This document shows, piece by piece, positions 26,245 to 35,077 of a stretch of DNA of 44,620 bases (position 1 is the first letter of the stretch; each line of letters begins with the position of its first letter). The DNA comes from Candidatus Cryosericum septentrionale (GTDB lineage: Bacteria > Caldisericota > Caldisericia > Cryosericales > Cryosericaceae), in contig NZ_QXIY01000043.1 of NCBI RefSeq assembly GCF_003570995.1, positions 1 to 44,620 of the forward strand. The letters run 5' to 3'. Made by a program: the position numbers and the translations under genes. Under the pieces are notes generated by a model. It did not search any database, was not told the DNA's origin, and saw only the letters and a list, made by a program, of their open reading frames with translations.

Positions 26245-27918
26245 TCAGGCTTTGTACATATCGTAGAAGTTGAAAGTCCCCTCGGACATCCCGTTGAATA
26301 CAAACCCTTTCACATTCGATCTAAGCGGGATGCGTTGATTACGAAACATCACAAACAGGGCGGGGCAGTCTCTGACTAGGATCTCCTGGGCCTGCGCGTA
26401 GTACTTGTCCCGAGTCGACTGAACGGGACAGGCCGCGGCCTTCGTGAGCAGTGAGTCAAAGGTCTTATTCGTGTAATAAGTACCGTTCGAGCCCGCTGTC
26501 CCCTGTGCCGTGCTAGCAAACTGAGAGTAGAGGTAGTCACCGGCAGTGTTAAGCAGCGGGTAAAACCACCAGGGGTAAGCTGCATCAGCTTTCGCGCGGT
26601 CAGAAAGCCAGTTGAGGTTGGCCTCCTGATGAATCGAAACGTCGATGCCGAGGTCACGCATGTTCGACTGGAAGAGGGTCGCCATGGTCCCCTTCCACTT
26701 GAACTCCGCCTCGTAGGCCAGCTTGAGCGTCAAGCCACCATTCGGGTACCCCGCCGCGGCTAGCAGCTCTTTCGCTTTCTTTGGATCGTAGCTGTATTGC
26801 TGAACGTTAGGGTTGTATCCCGCAAGCCCCGGCGGAATGGGGCCTCGCGCTTGCACTGCGCCAAGGCCTCCCTGCACGGTGTTGACGTACGTTCCATAGT
26901 CAAATCCGTACGCGATGGCCCTTCGCACTTCTGGATTGGCCGTCGGAGCCTTGTCGCAGTTCAGCATCAGGTAGTACTCGTCAAAGCTGGGAGAGTCTGT
27001 GACGCTTATGCCTGGTTTGCTAAGGAGCGACTTTATGCCGTCTTCTGACAGATACAGCGCCGCGTCTACCGAGCCTTGCTCCAACTGAAGCTGTTCTGTC
27101 TCCACATTGTGGGTGTAGATGACAACCACCTTGTCAGCGTGTTGCCCGTTCCAGCCCCTCCAGTACGTCGGGTTCTTTGTGAAGACCGCCTTGCTCCCCT
27201 GGGTGTAGGACTCCAGCATGTACGGTCCACTGCCGACCATGTTGTGACGAAGCCAGCTCTGGGCCCAATCACTCCCTTTGTGATCAGTGATGGCCTTCGG
27301 GGAAATCATCATAACGGTGATTTCGCCCGCAAACGCCGACAAGAACCCGTCATAGGAATCACTTAGGCTGAGGACGACCGTCATGTCGTCCGGGGTTTCT
27401 ATCTTCTTCAGATTACCAAGGGCATAAGACACACCTATCTTCGTACCAATCTGCCGCTCGATGTTGAGCTTGACTGCGGCCGCGTCCAAAACCTCACCGT
27501 CTATGAACTTGATGTTCGGATGGATTCGGAAGGTGTACGTGAGGCCGTCTTCGGAGACCTCGAAGTCGGCCAATTGGGGAATGACCTTCGCGCTAGTACC
27601 TTCGTATCGCAGAAGCGACTCGTAGGCCGCCATCCAAAGACATGGCGATATCCCATCGTAGGAGGCTCCTGGATCAAGCGTCAATGCGTCAGCTCCGGAT
27701 GCGATGACCAGTGTTTGGGTGGCAGAGCCCGCTGCCGAGGAGTTCGTCTTGGTCGAACTGCCGCAAGCTGCAAAGAGAGTCGAGGCAAGGGGAAGTGCAA
27801 TCCCGAGGCCTGCGGCCCGCTGTAAGAACGCCTTTCGCGTGATCAGACGGCCTGTTTCGAGCTCTTCGCCAAGACTCCTGATCAGCGCGGCTACCGGTGT
27901 CAACTCCTCACTTGCCAT
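26245..27918 (-). CDS. ABC transporter solute-binding lipoprotein, family 5 (Tat-like signal)
   Basis: 557-aa binding protein and first gene of the minus-strand ABC operon. The N-terminal 25 residues precede a Tat-like motif with R28-K29 (ITRKAFLQRAAGLG), a hydrophobic stretch and the lipobox LFAAC (lipidated C52). The SBP_bac_5 body follows: DALTLDPGASYDGISPCLWM, DGLTYTFRIHPNIKF, WRGWNGQHADKVVV, VRRAIAYGFDY. ATG 27918 was preferred over an in-frame start at 27978 because of the G-rich site upstream and the family length. The pre-Tat extension with helical residues is common in actinobacterial homologues. The ligand is probably a small amide or peptide, given the AstE/AspA hydrolase at the operon end. 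Confidence 0.9.
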   Translation of the reverse strand: MASEELTPVAALIRSLGEELETGRLITRKAFLQRAAGLGIALPLASTLFAACGSSTKTNSSAAGSATQTLVIASGADALTLDPGASYDGISPCLWMAAYESLLRYEGTSAKVIPQLADFEVSEDGLTYTFRIHPNIKFIDGEVLDAAAVKLNIERQIGTKIGVSYALGNLKKIETPDDMTVVLSLSDSYDGFLSAFAGEITVMMISPKAITDHKGSDWAQSWLRHNMVGSGPYMLESYTQGSKAVFTKNPTYWRGWNGQHADKVVVIYTHNVETEQLQLEQGSVDAALYLSEDGIKSLLSKPGISVTDSPSFDEYYLMLNCDKAPTANPEVRRAIAYGFDYGTYVNTVQGGLGAVQARGPIPPGLAGYNPNVQQYSYDPKKAKELLAAAGYPNGGLTLKLAYEAEFKWKGTMATLFQSNMRDLGIDVSIHQEANLNWLSDRAKADAAYPWWFYPLLNTAGDYLYSQFASTAQGTAGSNGTYYTNKTFDSLLTKAAACPVQSTRDKYYAQAQEILVRDCPALFVMFRNQRIPLRSNVKGFVFNGMSEGTFNFYDMYKA

Positions 27919-28853
27919 TACCCGCCACCCCCATTCCTTCTCAAGGCATCCAAGATCGTCCGTCGTCGACAAAGCCATGCTCTACTGCGCTCTAATAGGC
28001 CTCCGAATCACCCCTCCGAAGTAATGCCATCGACAGGCGCCCCGCTTGACTTCTCAGGACAGGAATCGATTCGGCAGCTGCTTCCAAAGTCAAACGGATT
28101 GCCGGCCCCGCAACGCGAAATAGCACCAGCCGCTCCCCCCTGGCAGCAGCGCGCCAATTCCGCGTCCGCCTGCTGTGTTACCGGTAGCATGCCGATACAA
28201 AAGCACTTTTACTGCCGGGCGTCAAGCGTTGAGCCGAGCTCTTGAATTCCTGGTGGGCCAGCCTCTTCGCCATTACTGACCGTACGCTGGTGGACCGTAA
28301 CGACAATGCTCGTGGCGCCCGCGGCTCTCGGCTGTCAGTCAGAATGTGGAGCGCCTCATTACCCAGGAGTTGGATTTGGACTTGCCCCGCTTCCGTGGAC
28401 GGTTTTCGGCTAGCAATGCTAGCCCCTCATGAGGTCGCTGCGGCGGCGACCAGCTCGTTGTCCATGGAGCTCCTTTGGCCCAGAGGTCGTGGTCCGCGAG
28501 CGGGTCTTCTGTGGTGGACGTGCTGGAGGTTCCCGTGACGTGTCCGATGACGCAAAAGCGGCCGTTTCCACGCACTTCGACCAGCGCGCCGACGTGATGC
28601 CGCCGCACGATATGGATACTGCGAGCGCAAACGGAGGCTGCCGGAGCGAATCTTGGCTTCACACAGTCGCATGCGACCCCTCTCGTCGCGACGGGGACTG
28701 AAGCCGACATCCTGCCGACGTCTGCCCGACTTCGGCGTCCAGATTGTGCCTCTACTTGGTCGCAGTGCTGCTGGGCCTTTTCTGAGCAAATCGTGCGCGG
28801 GCTGTGACGTACTCAGCCACCTGCGGTCTCGCGTGCGGGAAGGGCGCGATTCG
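27919..28853. other. 930-bp region without a confident gene
   Basis: The promoter of the ABC operon must lie near 27920-28050, but no clear boxes are visible. A minus-strand frame at 28339-28710 has a protein-like middle (IHIVRRHHVGALVEVRGNGR) but no ribosome binding site and odd ends; an overlapping longer minus-strand frame is Arg-rich and looks like a shadow. I report neither as a gene. Confidence 0.4.
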
Positions 28854-29297
28854 CTACTGATCGTAGCGCCAGAGGCCGTCCTCCTTGACCCACGGCTGAC
28901 CCGTTTGATCGATGGCATGTTCTGAGTAGCTGTAGGTAACGCGCGCCATGCCGCCCGCGATCTGGTCAACGTTCACGTTCAAGAGCTTCGCGTCGCCGTA
29001 CATCTGCTGAGCAGCCTCAACGCCAGAGCGAAACTCAGCGAAGGGGGTCAGACTCTTGGAGTGGGCCGACAGCATGCTGTAGGCGTCCTTCGCGTCGCCG
29101 CCGAGGAAGGCCGCCGAGTAGGCCTTCACGGCCGCGACAAGGGCTACCTTGTCGCTTGCCTGGGACGGCGATGCGGAGGGGCTCGGCTGCGGCGGGAGGT
29201 GCGTCGGCAATGCGGACGACGTTCCGTGCGAGGAGCCGCAACCGGCCGAGGCGAGGAGCAGCAGCGTGACCGCCGTGATCGCTGCGCGAGAGGTCAT
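28854..29297 (-). CDS. small lipoprotein with NTF2-like (DUF4878-type) domain
   Basis: 147-aa secreted lipoprotein. The signal peptide is MTSRAAITAVTLLLLASAGC, with lipidated C20, followed by a Ser/Pro-rich linker (about 22-50). The globular part (about 50-147) begins VAAVKAYSAAFLGGDAKDAY and ends WVKEDGLWRYDQ. The helix-then-sheet pattern ending in an 'LWR' strand fits NTF2-like DUF4878 domains. ATG 29297 follows GAAGGGGGA. A single gene with unknown ligand; a surface-anchored accessory protein is the safest description. Confidence 0.75.
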   Translation of the reverse strand: MTSRAAITAVTLLLLASAGCGSSHGTSSALPTHLPPQPSPSASPSQASDKVALVAAVKAYSAAFLGGDAKDAYSMLSAHSKSLTPFAEFRSGVEAAQQMYGDAKLLNVNVDQIAGGMARVTYSYSEHAIDQTGQPWVKEDGLWRYDQ

Positions 29298-29555
29298 TCG
29301 GTCCCCCTTCGAGATAGTCACCCGCACGAGAGTACGACGCCGATAGAGCTGGGGCAACGTCAATCCTCTGGGGGGAGGACTCTGTGACGATCGTGATGCA
29401 CGCACGCAAAGCGTCGGTCTACATCCATGAGCATGGGGCATTCGGCTGAGCCCCGCGACTCTGCTCCGTTGGGCGCAGGGCGACCACCTGGTGACCTGGT
29501 GACCTGACCCCCCTCTCCAGAGTTGGAGTCTCCAGAGTGCCCGGGGCGGTTCAGA

Positions 29556-30395
29556 TCAAAGTCCATGACAATGCTTGTACTTCTCTCCGCTCCCGCACGG
29601 ACAAGGTGCGTTGCGGGCCTCGCCCTCGAGATTGGCCTCATTGTCCAGTCGCTCTCGAGGCAACGAAGTGAGGGGCGGCCTCGCACCTTTCACCTCGATG
29701 TCGAGCGAGCCGCCTTTAGTCTCGATGAGGTGCGATGCGTAGAGGGCTGCCGCTTCCGATGTCGGGTACGCCTGCGGTGCCTGACACGCCAACGTCACGA
29801 GCAGCTCGTGAGCGACCTGTCGCACGCACGCAAGTTCCAAACCGGGCATTTCCTCGGGGCCGTGTCCGGTGTCCATGAGCCAGCCGATGGAGCTGCCTCT
29901 TGTGAGCTGCCAGTATGCCTCGCGCAGGTCTTGGTCGACGTGTGCGCCCCCATCCTGATCCGCAACGCCAAGGACGATGGCCTTGCGAGAGAAGAACACG
30001 CCATGGTTGTCCTTGATCACAGGCCGGGTCCACCAGGAATGGAACGGCCTGACCGAACAGTCCTTGTCATTAGGACCGGGGTCCAAGTCGGGTGTCCAGA
30101 AAGCCTGGGGGCCACTGGTGCCCATACTGAGAACGAATCCGGCGAGGTTGAGCGCGGACGCAAGCCTTGGATCGGTAACAGACTTCGCGGTGTCGTAGAA
30201 GAGAATCCTGTTCTTGATGGCCAGCTGCGAGAGGAGCGAGCGGCTGTGACGGGTGTCATGCACAAGCAGTCGGATTGCGGCCGCCATGCGTTTTGCCTCA
30301 GATTGACGGCCCTTATGGAACGCATCCACGGAGGCGAGGATGAATCCAACCTGCTCACGCAGGTGTTCTCTCAGCTCCGCGTCACTCTGCTTCAT
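29556..30395 (-). CDS. SEC-C motif protein, coupled to the restriction-modification genes
   Basis: 279-aa protein. The C-terminal end RNAPCPCGSGEKYKHCHGL is a complete SEC-C zinc motif, seen at the C-terminus of SecA and many proteins tied to nucleic acids or defence islands. The first 250 residues are not recognised; they include two helical stretches and a central segment (WWTRPVIKDNHGVFFSRKAI). The start ATG overlaps the stop of the upstream 48-aa gene (ATGA), which in turn overlaps the type ISP gene, so it is the last gene of a coupled trio. Possible accessory or regulator of the restriction system. Confidence 0.75.
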   Translation of the reverse strand: MKQSDAELREHLREQVGFILASVDAFHKGRQSEAKRMAAAIRLLVHDTRHSRSLLSQLAIKNRILFYDTAKSVTDPRLASALNLAGFVLSMGTSGPQAFWTPDLDPGPNDKDCSVRPFHSWWTRPVIKDNHGVFFSRKAIVLGVADQDGGAHVDQDLREAYWQLTRGSSIGWLMDTGHGPEEMPGLELACVRQVAHELLVTLACQAPQAYPTSEAAALYASHLIETKGGSLDIEVKGARPPLTSLPRERLDNEANLEGEARNAPCPCGSGEKYKHCHGL

Positions 30396-30538
30396 GAGGC
30401 TGAAAGAGACGACTCAACGCGAAACCCCGATCCCAGTTCGTCGATGGACGTGCGAGATAGGGCGGCGTAGCGCTCGTCTGGCCCAAGCTTGAAGCGAATG
30501 CGATGGCTCGCCTCTACGTCGATCCCGGCCATGCGTAC
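30392..30538 (-). CDS. 48-aa hypothetical protein bridging two genes
   Basis: Reads MAGIDVEASHRIRFKLGPDE and ends ELGSGFRVESSLSAS. Its ATG lies inside the last codons of the type ISP gene in another frame (25-bp overlap), and its stop shares ATGA with the SEC-C gene start. Double overlap suggests translational coupling. The composition is normal for a soluble protein and not shadow-like. It could be a small regulator of the restriction system; no family is recognised. Confidence 0.5.
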   Translation of the reverse strand, partial: VRMAGIDVEASHRIRFKLGPDERYAALSRTSIDELGSGFRVESSLSAS

Positions 30539-33500
30539 GTGTCCGCTTTGACGTGCTCGTAGTTTGCGTCGAGCGCTGGTTCCAGCAGCAGGATGGCGGC
30601 GATGCGGCGGGCCATCTCGGTGACGTAGCGCGCCTCGTCGACGGTGAGATCGCGCCCCAGCAGCGGGCGCTCGCGGTAGGAGAGCCACTTCTTCATCACC
30701 TGATAGCCGCCGATCGTGTAGGTCCAGACACGCTTGGGCACGCAGCGCCAGTAGGCACGCTCGTTGAGGAAGACGTCGACGCAGGTGCCGCCCAGACAGG
30801 CCGTGAGCTGTTCCTGGGCGAGCCCAAGCCCCGCCAACCCCTCGCGGAAGGCGGCGAGCTCCTCGTCAGTGTAGGCGCGCTCGACCACCCGCCCGCGCCC
30901 GGGCATGGTCACGCCGCCCTGGCCCGCGTGTCCCCATCCGGCGGTGACGGCGAGGTCGCCGGCGCCGGGATCGATCTGACCGCCGTCGGCCTTGGCGATG
31001 GACCCGATGGGACGCAGTTCGAAGCGGATCTGACCGGAGCTGACGCCGTCGACGAGCGACTCGACATCGAGGAGGGCAGCGACACGACGGCCGAGGTCGG
31101 CGGAGGCGAGGAGGGCGTCGGCGGTGGCGGGAAGGGGAATGCGGGGCCAGTCTTGGCGGAGGGCACCCGAGTTGTCCTTCACGTAGGAAGCCGAGTAGCC
31201 AATGGCGAGTGCATGCGTGAGTAAGGGGGAGGCTGCCTCTTGTCCTGACTCGGACACCTCGAGACCAAGTTGGCCTAGGTACTCCAGCGACGGCAGGGAC
31301 AAGTTGGCGACTCTCTCGCCTCCATGTGTCTCGAGATCGAGTGCCGTCTGGTCACCGCTTCTGGGGGCCTCCGATGCAAACCACTCTGGGAAGAAGTACA
31401 CATCGGTCTGGAGCGCGTGCTGATCGGAGAGGCGCGAGCCGTAGAGGAAGACCGCCCCATCAGGAGTCTTCGGTGCCTTGCAGCGCGCCATCAAGAAGCT
31501 GTTGCCGTTGTGCAAGGCATCAAGGAGGTCGGGGCGGACTCGGTTCCACAGTCCCGCCTTCCGTTCAACGTAGCCCCACCTCATGTCGAACGGCTTGAAC
31601 CAGAGACGCTTGATGGCCTCAGCGTCGAACGAACTCTCCTTCAGAAGACGGGCTCGAACGGCCTTGGCGTCGAAGAAGGCCGCGTCTGTCGCCAGACCAG
31701 GATGTAGTGCGGCCAATGCGTCGAAAGAGACTGACTCATCGAAATAGTGGCGGAAGCGATCTTCCAGGGTCGCGCCGTCGGTGGCGAGAAGTGCTTGGCC
31801 TCGGTTCTCGTTCAGGCCAAGGGATGCGGGGGCGCGGACAATGTCGGGAAGACGAGGCCAGCTGCCAAAGTCGGGGTGCGCGGTCGCAGGTCGGAACGAA
31901 TAGCGCTGCTCTCGGATCGGCTCCAGCATCTGATAGGCATCGCCTTCGCGCTGGGAAGAGAGGCTGTCGAGCAGCCGTTGACGCTTGGTCGCTCCCCAGA
32001 ACTCACGGAAGAGAACCTGTGGCTTGGCAATCGAGCTCTCGCTGCGGTGGCGAACCATGAGTCCGATTGCCGTACCGACGCGAATACCCTCTCGGTTCTT
32101 CTGTGTGGAGAAGACACTCGGATCTGGCTCGCCCGTCGGCGTCAGTTTGCCCGTCTCGCGACTGTCGCCATTCAGGCAATCGAACCAGAGCTTGTCGAAG
32201 CCGGTCAGGAGTCGTTCACGGACTGTAACGTAGGAGGGATGTCCGAGGTAGGAGAAGTTCGAGATGAAGCAAACGACGCCCTTCGATGCATGATCGACGA
32301 TGCGACGTTCCGCAATCCGGAGGAACCGGACGTACAGGTCATCAAGGTAGTTCTTGGTGATTCCCCAATCGCGGAGCCCGGCTTTATAGGGGGTCAGTAG
32401 ATCGCCCTCCTCCTCGGTGCTCACCCCCGCGAACCCGTTGTACGGCGGGTTGCCCAGAATCACCAGAATCGGCGCGTGCTGCTTGACCGCCTGGGCCTTG
32501 TCGCGCTCCTCCTCCATCTCGGTGAAGAGCAGGTGCTGCTTGGGCGCGGTGGGCGGGTCCCAGCCGGTGAGGGCGTTGGTGAGATAGACACTCGCGCGCT
32601 CGTCTGTCCCGTCGGTAAAGGGGGCGCCCAGGCGATGCAGCAGCATGCCGATCTGCAGGTGGCTGACCACGAACGGGGCGGGCAGGATCTCAAAGCCGTA
32701 GATGCGGCTCATGGCCGCTTGTTTGAGGTCGTGAGCGATGAGCGCATCGTCGCCCTTCTCACGCAGTGTCTCGGCGATCTTGCCGAGGACTTCGACCAGG
32801 TAGGCGCCGGTGCCGCAGCAGGGGTCGAGCACGACCACGCTGGGGTCGGCCAGACCGTCGGCGACGCCGAGTTCGCTGCGCAGCACCTGATCGACGCGCG
32901 CGACCATGTACTGGACGATCTCCGGCGGCGTGTACCAGACTCCAAGCTCCTTGCGCAGTTCCGGGTCGAACGCCTCGAGGAAGGGCTCGTAGAAGTACTG
33001 CACCGCGTGGTTTAGCTCGAAGGTGGCGAAGAAGCTCGCACGGTCGACGCGGTTGAGCGCCTCGGCGGCCCAGTCGAGCACCTCGTCGATGCGCAGGGCA
33101 CCGAGCGGTCCCGGCTGTGAGAAGTCGTAGAAGAGCTTCTGCAGGATGGGGATGTGCAGGTACTGGGCGGCCGAGCGCCAGTCGAAGCGCGCTCGCACGT
33201 CTGTGAGTTCGTGATGCTCGGCCCAGAAGACCCAAGCGGCGAAGAGGCCGTAGAAGAGCGTCTGCACCAAGGTCGAGCGGAAGAAGTGCTCGCCCTTCTC
33301 ACCGGAGAAGCTCATGCCCAGCGCCTCTTCAAGCCCGACGCGAGTGTTGTTCCAGTTGGGCAGGTCGCGCTCTTCGGCGCGGGCGCGCGCCTCGCGGGCA
33401 TAGGAAGCCAAGAACCAGGCGAGCTCCTGCGGCGAGACGATCTGGCTTTGGCGCAAAAGGGCGCGCTTGAGGAACTCGCTGAGGCGCTCGCCGTGGGCCG

Positions 33501-33978
33501 CCGCGCTCTTGCGCGGCGTTGAAGCGAGCACCCAGAACCCCACCTCGGTCTCGGCGAGCGAGAAGCGCTCGAGCGCCGTGCGCTCGCCCTCGGCGTCGTA
33601 GCCGACGAGCACGAACTCTCGATAGGTGGTGACCAGCACCTGGCGGTAGTGCTCTAAGTACTTGCGCACTTGCTCGCTCTCGGCCACCGCGGCGGCCGAG
33701 TCGCTTGCCGGCTTGACCTCGATCGCTCCCCGCGCCGGGAGCTGTCCAGGTAGTGGCGCGCCGCTTTGCTTTTCGAACTGGTTGGCGACATAGAGCCCGC
33801 CGTCGGGAATGCCCGCTCCCTGATTGGCCGGGTTGATCACGCAGCGCACGTGCGGCTTGAGCTTGTGGCCGACCTCGTTGAGGAGGCTCTGCAGGGCGCC
33901 ATAGCCCGACGTCTCCGGCACCGCTCCGGCGGTGCGGTTGGCGCTCAGCTCGGCGAAGTAGGTTTCGAGGGCGTCCAC
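30514..33978 (-). CDS. type ISP-like restriction-modification protein (nuclease + N6-adenine methylase)
   Basis: 1154-aa protein from GTG 33978 (AGGAAGG just upstream). Residues 50-90 carry a PD-(D/E)xK-like nuclease pattern: D59 in GIPDGG and E87-x-K89 in AIEVK. A helical coupling region follows (about 170-340). The methylase has motif I DPCCGTGAYL (385-394) and motif IV NPPY (510-513), preceded by the ELGVWYTPPEIVQYMVARVD segment common to type I/ISP methylases. The C-terminal third is probably the target-recognition domain, ending in the ISP-type tail (YRERPLLGRDLTVDEARYVT). No helicase motifs are seen, unlike LlaGI-class ISP enzymes of about 1600 aa, so it resembles a IIG-like single-chain enzyme. 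It should methylate adenine in a specific site and cut unmodified DNA. Confidence 0.85.
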   Translation of the reverse strand: MDALETYFAELSANRTAGAVPETSGYGALQSLLNEVGHKLKPHVRCVINPANQGAGIPDGGLYVANQFEKQSGAPLPGQLPARGAIEVKPASDSAAAVAESEQVRKYLEHYRQVLVTTYREFVLVGYDAEGERTALERFSLAETEVGFWVLASTPRKSAAAHGERLSEFLKRALLRQSQIVSPQELAWFLASYAREARARAEERDLPNWNNTRVGLEEALGMSFSGEKGEHFFRSTLVQTLFYGLFAAWVFWAEHHELTDVRARFDWRSAAQYLHIPILQKLFYDFSQPGPLGALRIDEVLDWAAEALNRVDRASFFATFELNHAVQYFYEPFLEAFDPELRKELGVWYTPPEIVQYMVARVDQVLRSELGVADGLADPSVVVLDPCCGTGAYLVEVLGKIAETLREKGDDALIAHDLKQAAMSRIYGFEILPAPFVVSHLQIGMLLHRLGAPFTDGTDERASVYLTNALTGWDPPTAPKQHLLFTEMEEERDKAQAVKQHAPILVILGNPPYNGFAGVSTEEEGDLLTPYKAGLRDWGITKNYLDDLYVRFLRIAERRIVDHASKGVVCFISNFSYLGHPSYVTVRERLLTGFDKLWFDCLNGDSRETGKLTPTGEPDPSVFSTQKNREGIRVGTAIGLMVRHRSESSIAKPQVLFREFWGATKRQRLLDSLSSQREGDAYQMLEPIREQRYSFRPATAHPDFGSWPRLPDIVRAPASLGLNENRGQALLATDGATLEDRFRHYFDESVSFDALAALHPGLATDAAFFDAKAVRARLLKESSFDAEAIKRLWFKPFDMRWGYVERKAGLWNRVRPDLLDALHNGNSFLMARCKAPKTPDGAVFLYGSRLSDQHALQTDVYFFPEWFASEAPRSGDQTALDLETHGGERVANLSLPSLEYLGQLGLEVSESGQEAASPLLTHALAIGYSASYVKDNSGALRQDWPRIPLPATADALLASADLGRRVAALLDVESLVDGVSSGQIRFELRPIGSIAKADGGQIDPGAGDLAVTAGWGHAGQGGVTMPGRGRVVERAYTDEELAAFREGLAGLGLAQEQLTACLGGTCVDVFLNERAYWRCVPKRVWTYTIGGYQVMKKWLSYRERPLLGRDLTVDEARYVTEMARRIAAILLLEPALDANYEHVKADTYAWPGST

Positions 33979-34107
33979 GGCCTTCCTATTCTAGTCACAT
34001 AGGGGGACGCCTCTGCCAGGGGCACACGATGGCACAGGTCTCCACGTCCTGTCGGCGCGCTCAAAACCGCGCTGTGCAGCAACCTTGCTCAAGCTGCCGA
34101 CGAGCAG

Positions 34108-34164
34108 CCGACGCAACCAGGCAGCAGGTGGGGCTCCAGTCAGCGAACCAGCAGATTGCGTCGG
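34108..34164. repeat. inverted repeat downstream of the RusA-like gene
   Basis: CCGACGCAA (34108-34116) and TTGCGTCGG (34156-34164) can form a 9-bp stem around a 39-base loop, about 50 bp after the RusA-like stop. It could be a terminator-like structure or a degenerate attC, but the GTTRRRY/RYYYAAC core boxes of an attC are not found. Confidence 0.35.
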
Positions 34165-34217
34165 GCACCACGAGTCTGGAACCAGCACGGAAGGCCGGGC
34201 ATCCCGCTCACTCGGAC

Positions 34218-34988
34218 CTAGCTGTGCGGCCGTATGCGCACCACATAGTAGTCACGCATGCCCGTAGCTAGGGGGAAGAGCGAACCTGGTGGGATATCTT
34301 CGATCTCGAAGTGCGGCATCGGCTCGCTCGTGCATTCCAGCCTCTCGAACGGCGATGACGACTCGAAGATTCTCGGCCGAAGGTGCCTGACCTGTTTGTC
34401 ATCCACGAACGCCAGGCCCTGGAAGGCGTCCATGACGGAATTCGAGAACCGGTCGGCATCCGGCAAGCTCACGGGCTCACTTGAGAAGACGTCAATCATC
34501 ATTTCCACGGGGCCTTGCATGGGGCGCCCCAAGGCATCTTCGATTGTCTCTCGCTGTCTCAGGACCTCCTCCCGAAGTCTTGCCTTTCCACCCTTGCTTC
34601 TGACGGACCTTGGCGCCCCCTCTAGGACGAATGCGATGTGCCCCCTGGTGACGTCGAGGTACGGGTACGTCACACTCGACTGAGCCAAGGACGACACCCA
34701 CTCCCGAATCTGGTCACATTCGTATTCCTGCAGAATGGTAGCTCCTTTGACATTGCGGATGCCTTGTACGTTGTCCCAGGGGTAGAAGCGCAGTTCCCCC
34801 GCCTCGACCCAGTCGCCATCGCTCTGGCGGAGGTCGGTGATCAGCAAGGCGTCGAGAGTGAACCGTATTCCATCGCGATGGAGCCAGATCAGCTCCTTGC
34901 AGAAGTCCGCGTACGTGATCTCGGACTCAAGGGAGACGCCGAAGGCATCGAACAGCTCAGACCCGCAATGAAACAGCACCTCGTTCAC
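34218..34988 (-). CDS. RusA-like Holliday junction resolvase domain protein (cassette gene)
   Basis: 256-aa protein. GTG 34988 lies right after a G-rich site (GGGGGTGGCAGG) and 16 bp from the attC-like site. The C-terminal part (about 160-210) shows the RusA pattern: SLPDADRFSNSVMDAFQGLA then FVDDKQVRHLR. The acidic residues D177, D179, D187 and D196/D197 match the RusA catalytic set, which binds Mg2+ and cuts four-way junctions. The N-terminal 100 residues are not part of RusA and are unrecognised. Full-length RusA is about 120 aa, so this is an extended version. Its position directly after an attC-like site marks it as a gene-cassette passenger. Phage origin is plausible. Confidence 0.7.
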   Translation of the reverse strand: MNEVLFHCGSELFDAFGVSLESEITYADFCKELIWLHRDGIRFTLDALLITDLRQSDGDWVEAGELRFYPWDNVQGIRNVKGATILQEYECDQIREWVSSLAQSSVTYPYLDVTRGHIAFVLEGAPRSVRSKGGKARLREEVLRQRETIEDALGRPMQGPVEMMIDVFSSEPVSLPDADRFSNSVMDAFQGLAFVDDKQVRHLRPRIFESSSPFERLECTSEPMPHFEIEDIPPGSLFPLATGMRDYYVVRIRPHS

Positions 34989-35003
34989 CCTGCCACCCCC
35001 GGC

Positions 35004-35063
35004 GCCCAACGTCCGGCGCGTGAGCTGCGAGCGAAGCGAGTCTGCTCGACGCGCCTGTTCTGT
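35004..35063 (-). repeat. attC-like recombination site 3
   Basis: 60-bp imperfect palindrome between the Mrr-like and RusA-like genes. The left core GCCCAAC is at 35004-35010 and the right, degenerate core GTTCTGT at 35057-35063. The arms GGCGCGTGAGC (35015-35025) and GCTC-G-ACGCGCC (35044-35055) pair over 11 bp, with one unpaired G at 35048. Core boxes, paired arms and a bulged base on one arm are the defining attC features. The bulge sits after CTGCTC, as in the other two sites. Confidence 0.75.
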
Positions 35064-35077
35064 GCCACGATCGAGCC

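Noticed and set aside
28427-28969. 180-codon minus-strand open frame upstream of the lipoprotein gene
   Set aside because: Very Arg/Ser-rich, overlaps the end of the lipoprotein gene, no ribosome binding site; likely chance.
29488-29510. Short direct repeat (CCTGGTGA twice) as a CRISPR or tandem array
   Set aside because: Only two or three 9-base units with no spacers; no CRISPR-like array exists in the window.
34108-34164. Fourth attC after the RusA-like gene
   Set aside because: There is a 9-bp inverted repeat but no core boxes and no bulged-base arm like the other three sites.
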